From NCBI GenBank assembly GCA_002179805.1, contig NAVB01001677.1, positions 1-11,914 on the forward strand: a DNA stretch of 11,914 nucleotides, given 5' to 3'. Positions 1-8,498 of the stretch are shown here, piece after piece. The first letter of the stretch is position 1. Every line of letters starts with the position of its first letter. The notes beneath the pieces were generated by a model. It ran no database searches. It was not told the origin of the DNA and saw only the letters and a program-made list of their open reading frames with translations. Source of the DNA: Acanthamoeba lenticulata (Eukaryota > Discosea > Longamoebia > Acanthamoebidae). The position numbers were made by a program, and so were the translations under genes.

Positions 1-622
1 ATGGCGCTCGATGGTCTTCACGTCGTACACGGCAGCTGCAGTAGTGAAGAAGGCGATGAGGAAAAGGACACCAACAACAACAACAACGACCAACAGGGGA
101 ACCCTTTGGTGAAGATGGGAAGAAGTTGAGAAAAGAAAGATGTGGCGTACCTCCCGGGGGCGGGGCCGAGGGCCAGGCGCCTGGATTGAGGCCCATCGCA
201 TGCGGATGAGAATGATGAGGTGGGAGTGGGTGGGCGTGAGGATGAGGGGCGAGCGGATGATGAGGAGGTGGGACGGGTGCGTAGAAGGCGCCGCGTGGAG
301 GCGGTGATGCGACGTAACCGGGCGGCAGCGCCGTCGGATGAGAATGGGGTGGTGCCTGGTGCGGGAAGGGGGCACTCGCATGGTGGGCAGGAGCCGAAGG
401 AGGTGGGTAGCCGCCAGGAGCAGCGACAAATGCTGGCGGAGGGGCGCCGGGCGCTGTGGCCGCATGCAAAAAGGCCTGGAAAGGCTGCGGCTGGCCCCAC
501 AGCATCGTTCCCATCATCACCCCAGGAGGGGCTGTTTGCGATTGCACCGACGAAATGGGCGAAGTTGTTAGAGGCGGAGCTCCATGAGAGGCCGCTGGGG
601 GTAGAATCGACGCCCCCGACAT
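1..622 (-). CDS. Pro/His-rich low-complexity protein, N-terminal part (3' end outside window)
   Basis: Unrecognised gene, read on the minus strand as join(622..151, 35..1). The ATG at 622 opens MSGASILPPAASHG and stays open for 157 codons. The frame is dominated by Pro, His, Ala and Gly, with clusters such as PPPHHPLAPHPHAHP, a composition that only this frame shows. At 150 a clean donor (GGAG|GTACGC) meets a CTACTGCAG acceptor at 36. Joining in phase 1 gives PPPGAAVYDVKTIERH, where composition switches from low complexity to ordinary charged sequence, as at the start of a folded domain. That domain continues past base 1, so no function can be named. No signal peptide or membrane segment is visible. 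A longer ORF in another minus frame (677..18) starts upstream of this ATG but has Ser/Arg/Thr-rich shadow composition. The start choice is good: no earlier in-frame ATG is apparent in the leader. Confidence 0.68.
   Translation of the reverse strand, partial: MSGASILPPAASHGAPPLTTSPISSVQSQTAPPGVMMGTMLWGQPQPFQAFLHAATAPGAPPPAFVAAPGGYPPPSAPAHHASAPFPHQAPPHSHPTALPPGYVASPPPRGAFYAPVPPPHHPLAPHPHAHPLPPHHSHPHAMGLNPGAWPSAPPPGGTPHLSFLNFFPSSPKGSPVGRCCCCWCPFPHRLLHYCSCRVRREDHRAP
36..150 (-). other. Intron in the Pro/His-rich gene (115 nt)
   Basis: Donor GTACGC and acceptor CTGCAG, with a pyrimidine-rich interior (TTTCTTTTCTC, TTCTTCCC) and a GTT/CAA trinucleotide run at about 75-90. Phase 1. Retention introduces no stop before the window edge, so the splice rests on consensus sites and on the change in protein composition across the join. 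Confidence 0.65.
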
Positions 623-919
623 CTTGTCGAGGAAAAGAAATTGAGATTGTGCAAAGAAGGCCCACAAGCAAGGTCACTTGCGCCTAATCTCGCTCGGCAC
701 AGCCACAAGAAGATGATGATGCTTGGTCCTTGCTGGGACCTTTGGCAACCAAATTCCCAGTTTTTACCGACCACCCCCCAAGTTGTTGCACGCTTCATAG
801 ACAAACACAAGCGTATCTCGATACACTATCGCACTATTCCACTATATTTCACGTAGTCGGAACACTTGCACAAGAGTGGACAGTGGCCACCTTGCACCAG
901 AGCTCATAGCGTTTGGTGT
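623..919. other. Intergenic: 3' flank of GMC gene and 5' leader of Pro/His-rich gene
   Basis: A non-coding stretch of 297 nt between two minus-strand genes. It must hold the oxidoreductase 3' UTR and poly(A) site and the promoter of the next gene. On the minus strand an AATATA hexamer (848..843) lies 72 nt past the oxidoreductase stop and could be a variant poly(A) signal. A small inverted repeat, GGTCC/GGACC, with a 6-nt loop lies at 724-739. I see no convincing TATA box or coding exon. The short ORFs here (for example 641..856 plus, 568..810 minus) have no domain-like composition. Confidence 0.5.
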
Positions 920-2932
920 TCAGAAGTCCTGGAGGACAAAGTCGGCTGCGCGAGCTCCAACGACGTTGGCCGTAAAGGCGTTTCCGCCGCCGACCTGCTC
1001 GGCGAACACGGAGGCGTCGGCAATCTTGAGGTTGCGCACGCCAAGCACGTTGAGGCGCTCGTCAACGACCTGGCCAATCTTGCAAGTCGAGACCTGGTGG
1101 CTGTCGATGCGTGAGGCCATGCGCAGCTGGTAGGTAAGGCGCTTGAGCGCTGCCGAGAAGGCCGGATCGCTGGCGCTGCCCGTAAGACGGTCCGGGAAGA
1201 GGTACTTCCACCAGTCGGCGCCGTGGGTGGTGAGACCCTGGTCGAGGAGAGCAAGATCGGACGCGGTCGGGTAGGCCATGCTGAAGCGCACACCGCTGCC
1301 CTCCTCGGCCAGCACGTTGTTCATCTGCGTGTAGACCTCATAGCCGACGTGGTAGATCAGGAGGCCGGAGATGACGGCCGACGAGCCGGTACGTGCGGCG
1401 TCCCAGAAGGCCTGGCCGGAGAGGGCAGGGTTGGAGTAGTCGACGAAGCTGTTGTAGAAGACCTTGGGGAAGTCGAAGGCGTTCTTGGTACCGATCTGCA
1501 CGTAGCCCGTGCCGTCGAAGCGCAGATCATCAGTGCCAAAGACCACGGTCTCGTTGCTGGGGCCGACGTTGTAGGCAGCCGCCATCTGCCTGGGGAAGAA
1601 GGCACCGCTCGTGGAGTAGAGCAGCTGTCCCTTCCTGATCGAGACGGTGGTGCTGGGTCGGTTCGGGTCGAGCTTGTGGTAGCCCAGGAAGGCACCGCCG
1701 TTGAAGCCCATGTTGCCGGGCATCATTGCGGCGCCAGCAAGGAACGCCGAGACGTCGGCCGGGGCTCCAGTCACGTTGGCGATCATGAAGGGGGCGTAGT
1801 GGTTCTTGAGGTTACGGCCGACCTGTGTGTTGTTGTAGACGGGCTCAATGTCGAGCGTCCGGAGGTAGGTGGCATCACCATAGCCAGAGCGCTGCAGGAT
1901 AGCGGGAGTCTGGATGGCGCCGGCGGCGAGTACGATGCCCTCGCGCCCTTCGACGGTGATGGCCTGGCCGTCGTGATAGAAGAGAACCTCGGTGGCCACG
2001 GGAGAACGGGTCTTGCGGTCAGTCTCAAAGATGATGCGGTCAACGTAAGCGCCAGTGACGACGCGCAGCTTGCGGCACGGGCCGAGGCCGAAGCCGTTGA
2101 GGTCGAGGCAGTCCGGGCCGAGCCAGGTGTTGGCGGCATACTTGCGAATGAAAGTACCGTTGGGCAGCTTGTTGACGAAGAACTCGTACTGGGAGAAGGC
2201 GCCGACGCTGTTGATGCCCTCAAGATCGTTGTAGTTGAGCTGAGGCGCGGTCTCGCTGGGGCTCTCCACGTTCGGGCCGGCGGCATAGTTGGCCGAGTTG
2301 ACGAGGTAGTCAAGTCCGCCGGCTGCGTACTGCTCGTCGGCAATGCGCCTCACGGCCTTAAGGAAGTTCTGTGATGTGGGCGGCTTGCGGCTCTCGCGAT
2401 GAGGCTTAAGAGCCGCACGCACCTCGGCGTAGTAAGGCTTCATGTTGGCGTAGCTCCACGACGCAGGCCAGCTGCTGCCAGGGTGATCGTACATCCACTT
2501 GCCGCCATGGGCCAGGATCATCGTGTTCACGCTGGTACCGCCGCCGAGACCCTTACCGCTGTTGGGTGCATCGGCAAGACCGTACCGACCCGAGTCGCCA
2601 GCAACGCGGTTGGGCCACATGTAGGTGGTGTCGCCCGAGAGGCCGATGTTGTTGCTCTTCGTGTTAAAAGAGCCGAACACGCCGAGAGGGTTGTAAATGT
2701 TGGGGTCGTATTGCGTGTTCTCGCCGGCTTCGATGAGGAGCACCTCTTCGCCATGGCGAGCAAGCTTGCCAGCAAGCACGGCTCCGGCACCTCCTCCTCC
2801 GATGATGACGTAGTCGTACTTGCGCTTGATGGCGCTACTTGTAGCTTCGGCTCCGTTTGCCAGCAGCGCCAGCAGGACGGCAGAGAGCAAGAGAGCGGCT
2901 ACGGGGAGCCAAAGGTTGGCGGACTTGGCCAT
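920..2932 (-). CDS. Secreted GMC-family FAD-dependent oxidoreductase
   Basis: One uninterrupted frame of 670 aa from ATG at 2932 to TGA at 920. Residues 1-30 form a signal peptide: a lysine near the N-terminus, a Leu/Val/Ala core, then a likely cut after ANGAEA. The FAD fold follows: YDYVIIGGGGAGAVLAGKLA (GxGxxG at 45-50), Glu68 in LIEAG for the ribose, and the family loop GKGLGGGTSVNTM at 127-138 with Asn136. The C-terminal catalytic region has HQVSTCKIG (His612), where the family usually has HPxGTxxMG, and GGGNAFTANVVG (Asn651), where the family has a second His or Asn. A His-Asn pair is the choline-oxidase-like arrangement. Family members oxidise alcohols, sugars or choline and pass electrons to oxygen or another acceptor. 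The substrate cannot be read from sequence. Length fits the family (about 550-670). Several N-x-S/T sites agree with secretion. The gene is intronless, unlike its neighbours. Confidence 0.93.
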   Translation of the reverse strand: MAKSANLWLPVAALLLSAVLLALLANGAEATSSAIKRKYDYVIIGGGGAGAVLAGKLARHGEEVLLIEAGENTQYDPNIYNPLGVFGSFNTKSNNIGLSGDTTYMWPNRVAGDSGRYGLADAPNSGKGLGGGTSVNTMILAHGGKWMYDHPGSSWPASWSYANMKPYYAEVRAALKPHRESRKPPTSQNFLKAVRRIADEQYAAGGLDYLVNSANYAAGPNVESPSETAPQLNYNDLEGINSVGAFSQYEFFVNKLPNGTFIRKYAANTWLGPDCLDLNGFGLGPCRKLRVVTGAYVDRIIFETDRKTRSPVATEVLFYHDGQAITVEGREGIVLAAGAIQTPAILQRSGYGDATYLRTLDIEPVYNNTQVGRNLKNHYAPFMIANVTGAPADVSAFLAGAAMMPGNMGFNGGAFLGYHKLDPNRPSTTVSIRKGQLLYSTSGAFFPRQMAAAYNVGPSNETVVFGTDDLRFDGTGYVQIGTKNAFDFPKVFYNSFVDYSNPALSGQAFWDAARTGSSAVISGLLIYHVGYEVYTQMNNVLAEEGSGVRFSMAYPTASDLALLDQGLTTHGADWWKYLFPDRLTGSASDPAFSAALKRLTYQLRMASRIDSHQVSTCKIGQVVDERLNVLGVRNLKIADASVFAEQVGGGNAFTANVVGARAADFVLQDF

Positions 2933-3024
2933 CTAATAGTGTACAACAAGAGCAACAACGCTCCTTGTGGGTGTGGTCTGCTCTTGGCTTGGGTTGGATT
3001 GTGGCTAACCTTGGCCAATGTCGG

Positions 3025-3097
3025 CTTTTATTTTCTCCATTGCACTGGTGGTTGTGCCACGGTGAACTGGAACTATTCTCAGCTCGCACCAATCAGC
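3025..3097 (-). promoter_or_regulatory. Putative promoter elements of the GMC oxidoreductase gene (CCAAT box and AT-rich box)
   Basis: The 189 nt between the receptor gene and the oxidoreductase ATG contain a full CCAAT-box match, CCAATCAGC, on the plus strand at 3089-3097. On the minus strand there is an AT-rich GAAAATAAAAG at 3035..3025, about 93 nt upstream of the ATG in otherwise GC-rich sequence. NF-Y-type boxes act in either orientation. The order (CCAAT box upstream, AT-rich box nearer the ATG) suits the minus-strand gene. No TATAAA consensus is present and no transcription start can be placed. Confidence 0.35.
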
Positions 3098-3121
3098 AAC
3101 TGGGAGCTCCGTCACCAGGGA

Positions 3122-6100
3122 CTACTTGGCCAGGCCAAGAATACCTGCAACCTGGAAAAGGAATGTTGACGGTCGATGATGGCGATGGTGGTGTTGTGGA
3201 GCTGTTGCGGGACCACAACGATTTAAATGGTCTACCAGAACAGAACCTCACCTCGAGTCCAGTGGCATGAACAACGTGTCGCGAATGTTTATGTGTTTGT
3301 ATGTTACAACTCAAGAGTTGATCGATCTCTGCCGATCGGCTCAAGGCTCACTCATGCCGACCATGCTGCCAAAGAAGAGACTCACCGAGGTCATGTCCGG
3401 CCGCTTGGCCGGGTTGCGATGCCAGCTCTTGCTGATGAGGGCGGCGAGATCGGCCGGACAGTCGTTGGGGATCGGTGGGCGCTTGTTGGCCAGAATGTTC
3501 TCGATGACGCCGTTGAGGTTCCTCGGACCGCTGCCTGAACCCTCGGCATAGGGAAGCTTGCGGGTCAGCACCTGCCACATGACCATGGCAAAGGAGAAGA
3601 CATCGGCCTTGTTGGTGATCTCCAGCTCCTTGGCGCCCGTGTCCGAGGCCCGTCCGTAGAACTCGGGCGCTGTCCACAGAGGCGTGCCGCCGGCGTGCGT
3701 GGTGGCCGTGTTGCCCTGGGTGGAGGTGGCGAAGCCAAAGTCGGCGATCTTGATCGCGTAGCTGCCGTTGGTCTTGTCCACCAGCAGGTTCGAGGGCTTG
3801 ATGTCGCGGTGGATGATGCCAAACTCGGTGTGGAGCGCCTCCAAGCCCAGCGCGGCCGTCCACAGGATGCGCATCCGGTCTTCCCAGCTGAGCTTGGCTG
3901 AGGAGTCCAGGAGCTGCTCGAGATTGCCGCCTTTGATGTATTCCATCACGAGCATTGGGGCGGACCCTTCCTTGGTCGACAGCGCCAGCCCGATGAAACG
4001 CACGACGTACGGGTGGTCGATCTTGTGGAGCATGGCCGCTTCCTCCCTGATCGCGAGAAGCTGCGTCTCGTCCATCTTGCTGTGGAGCGTCTTGATCGCC
4101 ACGGTCTGTCCGCCGTAAGTGCCCTTCCAGACGCGGCCAAAGCCGCCGGCGCCGATCTTGACGTCGCTCCTGACCAGCTTGTCGGTGCTGATGATGAACG
4201 AGCACATGTTGGAAGAGCACAGGCCGTCTTCGCGCGTACTCTTCCGAGAGGGGATGCGATCGTCGTTGTCCTCGTTCTCGCTGTCGCCGTCGTCGCCGCG
4301 CTCCTCGTTCTCATCATCGCCCCCAGCCTCGACCAAGGTCGCGACCTCGCCTCGCTGCATGAAGCGCTTGCCCTGCGGGGCCGAGAGCTGGCGAGCGACG
4401 TCGGCCGAACATACGATGGCGCCCCCGCCCGTTGCGCTCGTGCACACCTTGCAAGCGGTCGCGTAGCTCGACTCCTGGTAGCCGCGCTTGAACGGATCGT
4501 CCGCCGGCGGAGGCGAAGGTCCCGCGTGCTGAGCGATGCCGATGCGCAGGTGCGCGACACCGCAGCTCCGTGCGCCCGCCTGCGCCTTCACCTCGAGGGC
4601 AAAGTCAAACGCCGAGACGCTGCGCTCAAAGGCGACCAGGAAGGTGCCGCCGCTGTGGAAGATGGGCCGAGAGAAGAGATGGCCGCGGTGCTTGCGGCAG
4701 GCCTGGCGCACGACGTCGATGTAGGTGCTGATCGTCGACCGGGCCGTCGCAGGGTCGCGATGCCAGACGGCGTCAAAGTGGGCCAGATCGCACACGACAA
4801 AGCTGACGTCCGTGCGAGGCACGCGGAGGCCTTGGGGCAAGGTCACCGCGACTGGGGCTCGGTCATCCTCCGTGCTGACGCTGCTTCCGCCGCCACTGCG
4901 TCCCTCGTTGCGCGAGAAGCCAGCGCTGCTGCTGGTGGGGTAGGTGTGGGGTGTGGCAGTGGTGGCGCTCATGTGGAAGCTGTTGTTGCTGCTGCTACTA
5001 CTCTGGCCGGAGGTCGTGCCGGTGATGGTGTCGCCGGAGATCTGCGCGACGCGGGTCATCACGTCGAGGAAGCACGGCCGAACCGTTGGATCTTGATGCC
5101 AGCAGGAGCGCATGAGCTCGATGTACTCGCGCTCCATGTCGTTGTTGCCCTCCTTGCCGCCGGCGTCGGGCAGGTCGCATGGCCGCGTGTTGTACTTGAT
5201 GACCCAGACGGCGACCTGCGCCGGGAGCAGCCCTTGGTACGGCTCGGAACGCGTGAGCACCTCCCACATGATGATGCCGAGCGAGTACACGTCGGCGCGC
5301 ATGTAGGTGTCGGCGCGCAGGCTGTCAGTCATGAGATCCGTGGTTTGTTGCTCGGCGAGCACCTCGGGCGCCGTCCACTGCACGGTGCCGAGTACGCCGG
5401 CGTCGTCGCCGCGGCCGATGGCCTCCTTGAAACTCGTCAGGCCAAAGTCAGAGACCTTGACGTTCCACTTGTTGTCGAGCAGCAGGTTGAGCGACTTGAG
5501 GTCGCGGTGCACGACGCCCGACGAATGGAGGAAGTGCATGCCCTTGGCCGCCTGGTAGATGATCTTGAGGCCGAGCATCATGGGGATGTCCGAGATCAGC
5601 TCGTTGTGCAGCAACTATGAGACAACAAACGTTGTTTGGTTAGCCGAGGCCTTCAGATCGCGGAGATGGAGGAGAAAGGTAGAGCATACGTCAAAGAGGG
5701 AGCCGAGGGCCATGAACTCCATGACGATGCACATCTTGGGCGGCTTGGTGCAGGCTGCCATGAAGAGCACCACGTTCGGGTGCCGCAGGACCGACATCAC
5801 CTGCGCCTCCTTCCGGAAGTTGGACACCTGGACGCTGGCGTAGGCGACCCCCTCGCCGCCGATCATCTTGACGGCCACCTCGGTGCCCTTCCACAAGGCC
5901 TTGTGGACGACGCCGTAGCCGCCGGCGCCCAGCTGCTCGCCCAGCTCGAGCTCGGCCGGGTCGATCTCCCAATCGTAGTTGTCGAGGCGTCCGCGCCGGT
6001 AGACGACAAAGAGCGCGACCACGAAGCAGGCGGCAAGGAGGCACAGCGCCAACACGGCGAGCGGCACCACGGTGGAGAGCGCGACGATGAGCGCCGTCGA

Positions 6101-8329
6101 ATCGCTCGAGCTGCCGCCCGCCTCGCTGTCCTCGGTCTCGCACAGATTCCCCTTCCATCCGTCGTCGCAGGTGCACTCGCCCGAGCTGCACCTGCCGCGA
6201 TCGGAGCAAATGACGCCCGAGTCCGCGTCCGTGCATCCCGCGAGCGGGCTGACCGCGACGCCGTTCACGGTGATGTTGACCACGGCGGCGACGATACGGC
6301 GCATGAGCACGGGCGAGCTGCCCGAGGGGATGACCTGGTTGGCGCTGGCGATGGCCTGTCCCGCCTCGGATGCGTGAATCCAGTAAATCCACTCGGCGAG
6401 ACCTTGCGCCTTGACGACGCTCTTCATGGTCCGCGTGCGCACGATGAAGTCGTTCGTGGCGACGATGGGCCAGCTCTCGGCGCCCGGAGAGAAGAAGATG
6501 CGCTGCGAGCTCGGATCGGTGGCGTTGGAGATGGCGTACACGATGCTGTCCTTGGTTGGCGCGAGCGGCAGGTTGTTGGAGAAGGGGCCACGCAGAGAGG
6601 CCATGCCGATGTTGGGTCGCGTGCCCGCAGCGAAGGTGTTGCTGGCGCCAAACAGATAGGGGACCGAGTTGAGCGCAGACTGTGTGGCGCCCAAGTTGGT
6701 GACGGCCATCGTGCGATTTGGCGCGCTCGACACGACTGGGTAGATGTCCGACCGGCTCGAGTTGCCCACGAGGGCCGCGTATTCCGGCACCTCCCTGCTG
6801 ATGGCCGTGTTGGCCAGGCTGATGAGCACCTGGGTCGTCGTCACGTAGAGCACGATGATGGGCTCGTTCGGCAGCAGATGTGCGATGTCCGGGTTGAGCG
6901 AGGCAATCTTGCTGTGGTTCCAAGTGTCGACGGTGCCCATGTAGATATCGGCCACGGTCTGGAAGTCCAGGACGAGCGGCTGCTGGTCGAGCAGGCCGGG
7001 CAGGTTGTAGGCAAAGACGATACCGTACGACATCATGGGGATGCCAACGGCGTCGGGCACGAGCGCTTGCTGCTCCGGCGTGAGCGATGCGCCTGACGTG
7101 CCAAAGTCCGCGGAAGAGTCGATCATGTCTACGATGGCCTGGAGCGAGGAGGCGCTCTCGTAATACTTGAGCAGAAACCCGGCCGAAGAGTACTCGTCGG
7201 CCAGCGCGTTGTAGACCTCGAACGGCGGGCCCGAACCCAGCAAGTACGACGTGCTCACGACGGACTTGTTGTCACAGGTGATGGTGGTCATTTGCTCCAG
7301 CGTGACGCGCCGATGGTAGGGTCCGAGCGGCGCGTAGCCCAGCGGCCCGAGCTGCGCGATGGCGCCGTCATTGACCTGGAGCCAGCTGGCAAAGTCGAAG
7401 ACGTGCTTTATCATGTAGCAGTTGTTGATGGCAAGCCCGAGGTCCGAGTCGACAACAGCGGAGATGATCGCCGCCAACGGCCACGACGAGTTGGCGCCTG
7501 TATTGACGATGTCGTGGAGGTCCTGCGTGAGAGCCATCGCGTTGGTCATGGCTGCCTGCGAGGCCGTCGTGATGGCGACCACCACGTTCCCACCCGTCGA
7601 GTCGGTGACGCGCATGCTAGCCACAGAGAGCCCGGTGCCGCCAAGCGTTTCGGGGAACATCATGAATGCGACTCCTGTGGCGCCCTCCAGAGAAGCCACC
7701 TTCTGATCGGTGGAGCATGCTTCGACGGCGCGGCCCGCCTGGACGGGCTCAAGGGCCGAGAAGCCGCCGTTGTCGATGAGGCTCGCCAGGCTCGCGTCGA
7801 CTCGCGCGAGGAACCGCAGAAGGACGTCGCCTTCTCCGTCCGCATCGCCGCAGTAGACCAACCTCAGCGAACCAGCGGGCGGAGTGGTCATCCACGAGTT
7901 GAGCTCCTGGATGCGCGGGTCGTTCCACGAAGTCAGGTCGCCCTTCCACATGGCCACCGTCGTCGCCACGTCCAATACGAGGTTGTTGTTGCCCGTGCCG
8001 AACTGGGAGGAGTTGTAGGCCATTACCATCGCCGCCGCCGCGATGGGCACGCTGTGGAGGGTGCCTCTGACGGCGGCCATTCGCTCGGGGCGGAGCACCG
8101 CAGGAACGCTCACGAAGCTGATGCGACCGCGATCGAGTGAGGCGTAGGAGGCGTTGAGGTCCGACGAAGGTGTGTAGGTGAGTGTCGCGCTGTCCTGCGT
8201 GAAGACGTAGGAGTTGGACAGCGTAGTGTAAAAGTTTTGGAGCCAAGGCCGCCCCTGTCCGCTGATGTCGGCGGCGCCACACCACGTAGCACCATAGCAC
8301 ACGAGTAGGAAAGCTGTGAGCCACTTCAT
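3122..8329 (-). CDS. Receptor with tandem PstS-like ectodomains, EGF module, TM helix, kinase, pseudo-cyclase and second kinase
   Basis: A single minus-strand gene, join(8329..5690, 5614..3386, 3151..3122), about 1,632 aa. The ATG at 8329 starts a good signal peptide ([20 protein letters not shown]). The same frame is open further upstream but offers only a GTG there. Domains: PstS-like lobe 1 (about 22-345) and lobe 2 (about 358-690, with [16 protein letters not shown] and [10 protein letters not shown]); an EGF-like module with six Cys at 699, 708, 714, 719, 721, 730; a membrane helix at about 746-776. Kinase 1 (about 796-1070) is TKL-like: GAGGYG, Lys821, HRDLKSLN at 916-923, DFG at 936-938, APE. 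A Ser/Asn-rich linker follows, then a class III cyclase-like domain (about 1146-1308), an acidic linker (1309-1333) and kinase 2 (about 1361-1623: GAGGFG, Lys1388, HRD at 1482, DFG at 1505, APE). Mimivirus proteins annotated as kinase/receptor (R818, R826, R831, from memory) share this order and size. The role, coupling an outside ligand to phosphorylation, is inferred. Confidence 0.88.
3152..3385 (-). other. Probable last intron of the receptor (234 nt)
   Basis: A near-perfect donor, TCG|GTGAGT, interrupts the final helix of kinase 2 right after RPDMTS. The best downstream acceptor is the pyrimidine-rich ATTCCTTTTCCAG ending at 3152. It yields [19 protein letters not shown], which looks like the usual hydrophobic end of a kinase domain. 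Alternatives are no splicing (ending [14 protein letters not shown], stop 3341-3343) or a weaker CGGCAG acceptor giving a 57-nt intron and the tail RSINS. Confidence 0.55.
5615..5689 (-). other. Intron inside kinase 1 of the receptor (75 nt)
   Basis: The donor GTATGC follows GSLFD and the acceptor CTCATAG precedes [11 protein letters not shown], phase 0, with a GGCTAACC branch-like site. Splicing joins the N-lobe (GAGGYG, AVK, hinge VMEFM) to the C-lobe ([11 protein letters not shown]) exactly as a kinase requires. Without it, translation stops at the TAG of the acceptor itself. The TTG at 5614 is therefore not a start codon. Confidence 0.93.
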
Positions 8330-8431
8330 GGCCTTGCTTGTGTCGTTCTCCGGAGGCACTCTTCCTCTGCCTTTGGCGAAGTTGCTTTAGCGGCGTAGTT
8401 GCGACTCCATTGTGGGATTTCTATCATCGTA

Positions 8432-8462
8432 TCAACACAACCGGCACTAGTGTCAACACAAC
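8432..8462. repeat. 10-bp direct repeat, TCAACACAAC, spaced 21 bp
   Basis: TCAACACAAC occurs at 8432-8441 and again at 8453-8462. The 21-bp period is two helical turns, so paired protein binding on one DNA face is possible, but chance cannot be excluded for a repeat this short. Confidence 0.5.
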
Positions 8463-8494
8463 GTTGCAACTACACAAGGAGTTTCTTGTGCAAC
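8463..8494. repeat. Imperfect inverted repeat upstream of the receptor gene
   Basis: A stem of CACAAG (8473-8478) and CTTGTG (8485-8490) encloses a 6-nt loop and is flanked by GTTG (8463-8466) and CAAC (8491-8494), which pair across a one-sided bulge. GTTGCAAC at 8463-8470 is itself a palindrome. It lies just before the TATAAAT at 8499. Confidence 0.4.
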
Positions 8495-8498
8495 CAGC

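Noticed and set aside
75..95. CAA trinucleotide run as a polyglutamine or microsatellite feature
   Set aside because: It lies inside a predicted intron and is too short to call a microsatellite locus.
1223..2374. 383-aa plus-strand ORF opposite the oxidoreductase
   Set aside because: Antisense shadow of a GC3-rich gene: Val/Gly/Glu/Asp-rich repetitive composition, no domain, while the opposite strand has an intact GMC fold.
3341..5614. Separate cytosolic kinase gene starting at 5614
   Set aside because: The codon there is TTG and the chain would begin in the middle of a kinase domain without ATP-binding loop. A 75-nt intron joins it to the missing N-lobe.
5621..5640. ACAAACGTTGTT shared with 9262-9273 as a dispersed element
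   Set aside because: A 12-bp match of simple CAA/GTT sequence in two non-coding places, most likely chance low complexity.
4013..7096. 535-aa and 486-aa plus-strand ORFs opposite the receptor
   Set aside because: Arg/Ala/Val/His-rich antisense shadows with no recognisable motifs. The minus strand encodes continuous kinase, cyclase-like and binding-protein domains.
8330..8359. GTG at 8359 as the receptor start
   Set aside because: Nuclear genes start at ATG. The ATG at 8329 sits directly before the signal peptide, and the ten upstream residues would displace it.
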